Origin: Caballeronia terrestris
GTDB taxonomy: Bacteria; Pseudomonadota; Gammaproteobacteria; Burkholderiales; Burkholderiaceae
NCBI RefSeq assembly: GCF_001544515.1
Contig: NZ_FCOL02000016.1
Location: 1 to 64,000, forward strand
Direction: 5' to 3'
Length of the DNA: 64,000 nucleotides
This document shows, piece after piece, positions 60,928 through 64,000 of this stretch. Each line of letters opens with the position of its first letter. Position 1 is the stretch's first letter. Position numbers and translations under genes: made by a program. The notes under the pieces are model-generated. The model did not search any database. It worked only from the letters and a program-made list of their open reading frames with translations, and was not told where the DNA came from.

Positions 60928-60955
60928 AAAAAAACCGGCCGAAGCCGGTTTTTTT
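60928..60955 (-). terminator. Terminator after the phasin gene
   Basis: AAAAAAACCGGC-CGAA-GCCGGTTTTTTT: a symmetrical stem with T-runs on both strands, 17 bp beyond the phasin stop. Confidence 0.9.
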
Positions 60956-60971
60956 GAATCAGGCTAATACC

Positions 60972-61547
60972 TTAGGCAACCGACTTCTTGGCGGTGCGGG
61001 TAGCTTGCTCGGTCGCCTGCGTAGCGGCCTTCGTGGCGGCCGTAGCGGCTGCGTTGAAGTTGCTTTCAGCGATTTCGACAGCTTGCTTCGTTGCCTTGTG
61101 AACCGTTTCGTACGTGGTGTTGGCAGCGGTGATCGCCGACTTCATCACGGCGACAGCCGTTTCCGAGCCTGCCGGTGCGTTCTTCGCGACGTTGTCGACG
61201 AGCGTTTGCACCTTGCGGTTTTGCTCTTCGTATTGCGCTTCAGCGACGCGGGCGAATTCAGCTTGCGTGGCCGATGCGATTTCATACAGGTGACGGCCAT
61301 ACGAGAGAACCTTCTCGGCGACCGGCTGCGTCAGGCTGGCTTGCAGCGAGAGCAGTTCTTGCGCGTCCTTGACCGACAGGGCGCGTTGCGTGTTTTCCTG
61401 GCTTTCTGCGAGCGTCGACTTCACGACTTGCAGGTTCAGTTCAACCAGCTTTTCGATGCCTTCGAATGCCTTGTTCGTCAGGCCGAAGAGCGTGTCGAAT
61501 TGAGCTTTTTGTGCGGCGGCGATTTGTTCGGGGGTCAACAGGGTCAT
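60972..61547 (-). CDS. phaP: Phasin family protein
   Basis: A 191-residue amphipathic helical protein that coats polyhydroxyalkanoate granules. [21 protein letters not shown] is the classic phasin start, followed by [18 protein letters not shown] and an Ala/Thr/Lys-rich C-terminus. CAGGAGTG precedes ATG 61547. Monocistronic between terminators. A palindromic site about 150 bp upstream may bind a regulator such as PhaR. Confidence 0.95.
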   Translation of the reverse strand: MTLLTPEQIAAAQKAQFDTLFGLTNKAFEGIEKLVELNLQVVKSTLAESQENTQRALSVKDAQELLSLQASLTQPVAEKVLSYGRHLYEIASATQAEFARVAEAQYEEQNRKVQTLVDNVAKNAPAGSETAVAVMKSAITAANTTYETVHKATKQAVEIAESNFNAAATAATKAATQATEQATRTAKKSVA

Positions 61548-61863
61548 ATCACACTCCTGAAAGCCGACCCAGCAGCGCGCGGGTCGTGGTTTTGTGACGG
61601 TAGCCGGAAATCCGGCTACCGGATGAAGCAAGTGCGATTGGTGCGTCGCAACATGAAGCTTATTTTAGCCAAATTCCTAAGCGTGTCAAGCGCTTTTTGT
61701 TGCGCTGCACAAAATGGCTAATTTATTTGTTAAACAAAGGCTTATATGTGGGGACGGGTTCTCAGCGCGACTACGGGAAAACCCGTATGCACCAAGACGG
61801 GACAAGGAATACAGGACGGTTCCGATGCTACGATCGGGCGTCTGAGAACCTGCCCAGGACGTG
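61548..61863. other. 316-bp control region between phasin and the deacetylase gene
   Basis: No gene. It contains AT-rich promoter-like sequence with two palindromes: TTTTGT-TGCGCTGC-ACAAAA (61695-61714) and TTTGTTAAACAAA (61726-61738). Confidence 0.5.
61695..61714. promoter_or_regulatory. Possible operator of the phasin gene
   Basis: TTTTGT-TGCGCTGC-ACAAAA has mirror arms and a TGC/GC-rich centre, and lies about 150 bp upstream of phaP. A PhaR-type target is suspected because phasin genes are commonly PhaR-controlled; the match is by eye. Confidence 0.35.
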
Positions 61864-62787
61864 ATGAGAGCATTTTATAGTGACCGTTTTGTGTTGCCAC
61901 TCCCGGTCGGCCATCGCTTTCCGATGCAGAAATATCGTTTGCTGCGGGAGCGTGTGGAGGCCGAGTTGCTTGGCGTAGCGCTGCACGAGGCGCCTATCGC
62001 GAGCGACAGCGAACTCGTGCGCGTGCATCGTGCGGACTATGTCGAACGGGTCGCGACGGGCGCGCTCGATGCCCGCGAGCAGCGCGAAATCGGCTTTCCG
62101 TGGTCGCCCGAGATGGTGGAGCGCTCGCGGCGGTCAGTCGGCGCGACGATTGCCGCGTGTCGCGCCGCGCTCACCGATGGCTTCGCGGTTAATCTCGCGG
62201 GCGGCACGCATCATTCGTACGCGGCGCACGGCGCGGGCTTTTGCGTGTTCAACGACGCCGCCGTCGCCGCCCGCACGATGCAGGACGACGCGCGCGGGCA
62301 GGGCGGCCGCGCGCAGATCGCCATCGTCGATCTCGACGTACATCAGGGCAACGGCACGGCATCGATCTTCCGCGGCGACCCGAGCGTTTTCACACTGTCG
62401 CTGCACGGTGAGTCGAACTATCCGTTTTCGAAGGAAACGAGCGACCTCGACGTCGCGCTCCCCGACGGCTGCGATGACGATGCCTACGCCGACGCGCTTT
62501 CCCGCGCGCTCGCGACGATGTTCGAGCGCGTCGAACCGATGTTGATCATCTACCTGGCAGGCGCCGATCCGCACGCGGGTGACCGTCTCGGCCGTCTTTC
62601 GCTGACCTTCGACGGCCTCGCGCGCCGCGACCAACTCGTGTTCGATGCCGCGACGGCCCGCAACTTGCCGGTGGCGATCGCGATGGCGGGCGGCTACGGA
62701 CGCAACATCGACGACACGGTCGAAATCCACCTCCACACGATTCAACTCGCCGCCGCGGCAAGCCGGCTTTTTAGGATGGCGCCGTAA
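61864..62787 (+). CDS. Histone deacetylase-family (AcuC-like) protein
   Basis: A 307-residue zinc hydrolase of the HDAC/AcuC fold. The active-site elements are GGTHHSYAAHGAGFCVFNDAA, IVDLDVHQGNGTA (zinc Asp and His), and YLAGADPHAGDRLG. Bacterial members deacetylate acetyl-lysine, acetylpolyamines or acetoin-related proteins; the substrate here is unknown. ATG 61864 is preceded by CAGGACGTG; a GTG sits one codon earlier. It follows the phasin control region, and no acetoin genes are adjacent. Confidence 0.9.
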   Translation: MRAFYSDRFVLPLPVGHRFPMQKYRLLRERVEAELLGVALHEAPIASDSELVRVHRADYVERVATGALDAREQREIGFPWSPEMVERSRRSVGATIAACRAALTDGFAVNLAGGTHHSYAAHGAGFCVFNDAAVAARTMQDDARGQGGRAQIAIVDLDVHQGNGTASIFRGDPSVFTLSLHGESNYPFSKETSDLDVALPDGCDDDAYADALSRALATMFERVEPMLIIYLAGADPHAGDRLGRLSLTFDGLARRDQLVFDAATARNLPVAIAMAGGYGRNIDDTVEIHLHTIQLAAAASRLFRMAP

Positions 62788-63168
62788 ACCAAAATTGTTC
62801 AAGGAACGTTAACATTTCGTCTTAGTCGAAACGCCCGTTGCCGTTCGGCGACACGCGTTCCAGCCATTTCCGACAATCATCGATTGCGCGCGAAACGGTT
62901 TCGGAGACCGCAGAGTCGACATTTCACTAAAGATTCAGAATTAATTGCCGATATGCCTGGAAAGCCCGCAAGGCGTCTGCGCAAATCGGCGAACAAATTT
63001 CCGTATCACGATCGTTTTTGACGATCAACATACAGAACCTTATTGTGTTTTTGCAATCGAGGCTTACAACTCGGTTTAAAGAGCGTCGATAAGTGCTTAA
63101 TATTGCTTAAATTTCGCAGCTTTACTACACTTGCGGTACTCTCACGCCGCTCCCAGAACAGAACACTA
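62788..63168. other. 381-bp AT-richer gap before the penicillin-binding protein
   Basis: No reading frame with coding character. The composition is clearly more AT-rich than the genes around, as expected for a promoter region of the next gene. No named site recognised. Confidence 0.5.
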
Positions 63169-64000
63169 ATGAAAACCGAAATGTTTTCGCCGCTAAAGGT
63201 GATGCAAGGCGTGGCGCTACGCACCGTGATGTCGGTCGCGGTGTCCGTCGCCGTGGCGACCTCCTTTGCGGCAATGCCCGGCGAAGCCTTCGCCAAGACC
63301 GCGGCGCAATCGAAATCCGCGGCCAAGAAAGCCAGCAAGTCCCCCTCCACAGCGGAATCACCCAAAGTTCAAGGCACCAAGACCGCCAAGCTGCGTGCGC
63401 CCGCGCCGGCCAAGGCCGCGAAAGTAGCAGCCGCCAACGACGACGATGACGCCCCGCGCGCATCGCGCAAACGCCGCGTCAGCTACAAAATGGACCCGCA
63501 CAGCCGCCGTAGCGCCGTGCACGCGGTCGCGTACCAGCCGCGCACGCCGACCGTCGGCCAGGCGTTCGGCCTGCATGAGACGCCGGACAGCCTCGCGCTG
63601 CGCTCGAGCGTTGCGTACGTCGTCGATCAGAACACACAGGAAACGCTCTTCGACAAGAACTCGCGCGCCGTCGTGCCGATCGCATCGATCACCAAGCTCA
63701 TGACAGCGATGGTCGTGCTCGATTCGCGCGAGCCGCTCACCGACGAACTCATGGTCACCGACGAAGACCGCGACTACGAGAAATATACCGGCTCGCGGCT
63801 CGCGGTCGGCTCGGTGCTGAATCGCGAGGACATGCTGCATATCGCGTTGATGGCGTCGGAAAATCGCGCGGCAGCGGCGTTGTCGCGCTATTACGCGAAC
63901 GGCCGCCCCGGCTTCATCGCCGCGATGAACGCGAAGGCGAAGTCGCTCGGCATGACTGACACGCACTTCGAGAACTCCACGGGCTTGACGAGTCTGAACG
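63169..64000 (+). CDS. pbpG: D-alanyl-D-alanine endopeptidase/PBP7-like (partial)
   Basis: The gene runs off the window end; 277 residues are visible. A signal peptide is followed by a Lys/Ala/Ser-rich stretch of about 70 residues and a basic KRRVSYK segment. The S11 peptidase/penicillin-binding domain then starts: SxxK motif SITK at Ser173/Lys176 and SEN at 230-232; the KTG box lies beyond the end. It trims or cleaves peptidoglycan cross-links in the periplasm. PBP7 (PbpG) or PBP5/6-type carboxypeptidase cannot be separated without the C-terminus. Confidence 0.85.
   Translation, partial: MKTEMFSPLKVMQGVALRTVMSVAVSVAVATSFAAMPGEAFAKTAAQSKSAAKKASKSPSTAESPKVQGTKTAKLRAPAPAKAAKVAAANDDDDAPRASRKRRVSYKMDPHSRRSAVHAVAYQPRTPTVGQAFGLHETPDSLALRSSVAYVVDQNTQETLFDKNSRAVVPIASITKLMTAMVVLDSREPLTDELMVTDEDRDYEKYTGSRLAVGSVLNREDMLHIALMASENRAAAALSRYYANGRPGFIAAMNAKAKSLGMTDTHFENSTGLTSLN

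Overview
This window is chromosomal DNA of a high-GC betaproteobacterium, most likely Burkholderiaceae of the Paraburkholderia/Caballeronia/Burkholderia group. The evidence is the gene content: a protocatechuate (pca) run, a DUF4148 protein, a phasin, an E3 subunit carrying lipoyl domains inside an aceE-aceF-lpdA operon, an ESPR-type trimeric autotransporter, and glnA with ntrB/ntrC. It is mostly a dense core genome. Disturbed spots are one IS701-type insertion sequence, one frameshifted lower-GC MFS transporter and one frameshifted adhesin. No CRISPR array, rRNA operon or prophage was seen; one tRNA-Leu(UAA) is present.

Layout. 0-3.2 kb: end of pcaF, then pcaB-pcaD-pcaC, the lower beta-ketoadipate pathway. 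3.2-7.1 kb: a 39-residue membrane peptide, two small lipoproteins, and thiC preceded by a TPP riboswitch. 7.3-11.3 kb: a DMT exporter, the broken MFS gene, a DUF4397 lipoprotein and an entericidin-like peptide. 11.5-12.9 kb: the IS element with a CTAG target duplication. 12.9-16.8 kb: a stress-type signalling block (histidine kinase, two DUF1328 peptides, ferritin-like protein, LuxR-type regulator, stand-alone receiver). 16.9-22.7 kb: transporters, small lipoproteins, tRNA-Leu, DUF4148 protein, phosphodiesterase and yggX. 22.8-29 kb: argA and hrpA, divergent with only 22 bp between their start codons. 29-32.6 kb: a BamE-like lipoprotein and the YadA-like adhesin. 33-37.5 kb: beta-propeller protein, sterol-desaturase-like hydroxylase, EI24 protein, CinA-like protein and rhodanese.

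37.6-42.3 kb is the nitrogen module: glnA behind a sigma-54 promoter and two NtrC-like boxes, then glnL (ntrB) and glnG (ntrC). 42.3-47.7 kb: exonuclease III, cytosine-deaminase-like codA, prlC and folD. 47.9-53.9 kb: a DUF2950/DUF3300 pair and a FixL/FixJ-like two-component system. 54.1-60.8 kb: the pyruvate dehydrogenase operon, whose E3 carries two lipoyl domains. 61-64 kb: phasin, histone-deacetylase-like protein, and the start of a penicillin-binding protein cut by the window end.

No clearly new multi-gene system was found. The best leads are the double-lipoyl E3 with DNA near-identical to aceF, the shared palindromic -10 element between apparently leaderless argA and hrpA, the A9-tract frame change in the IS transposase, and the single-base frameshift in the trimeric autotransporter. 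Coordinates and motifs were read by eye; family assignments come from recognised motifs, not from database searches.
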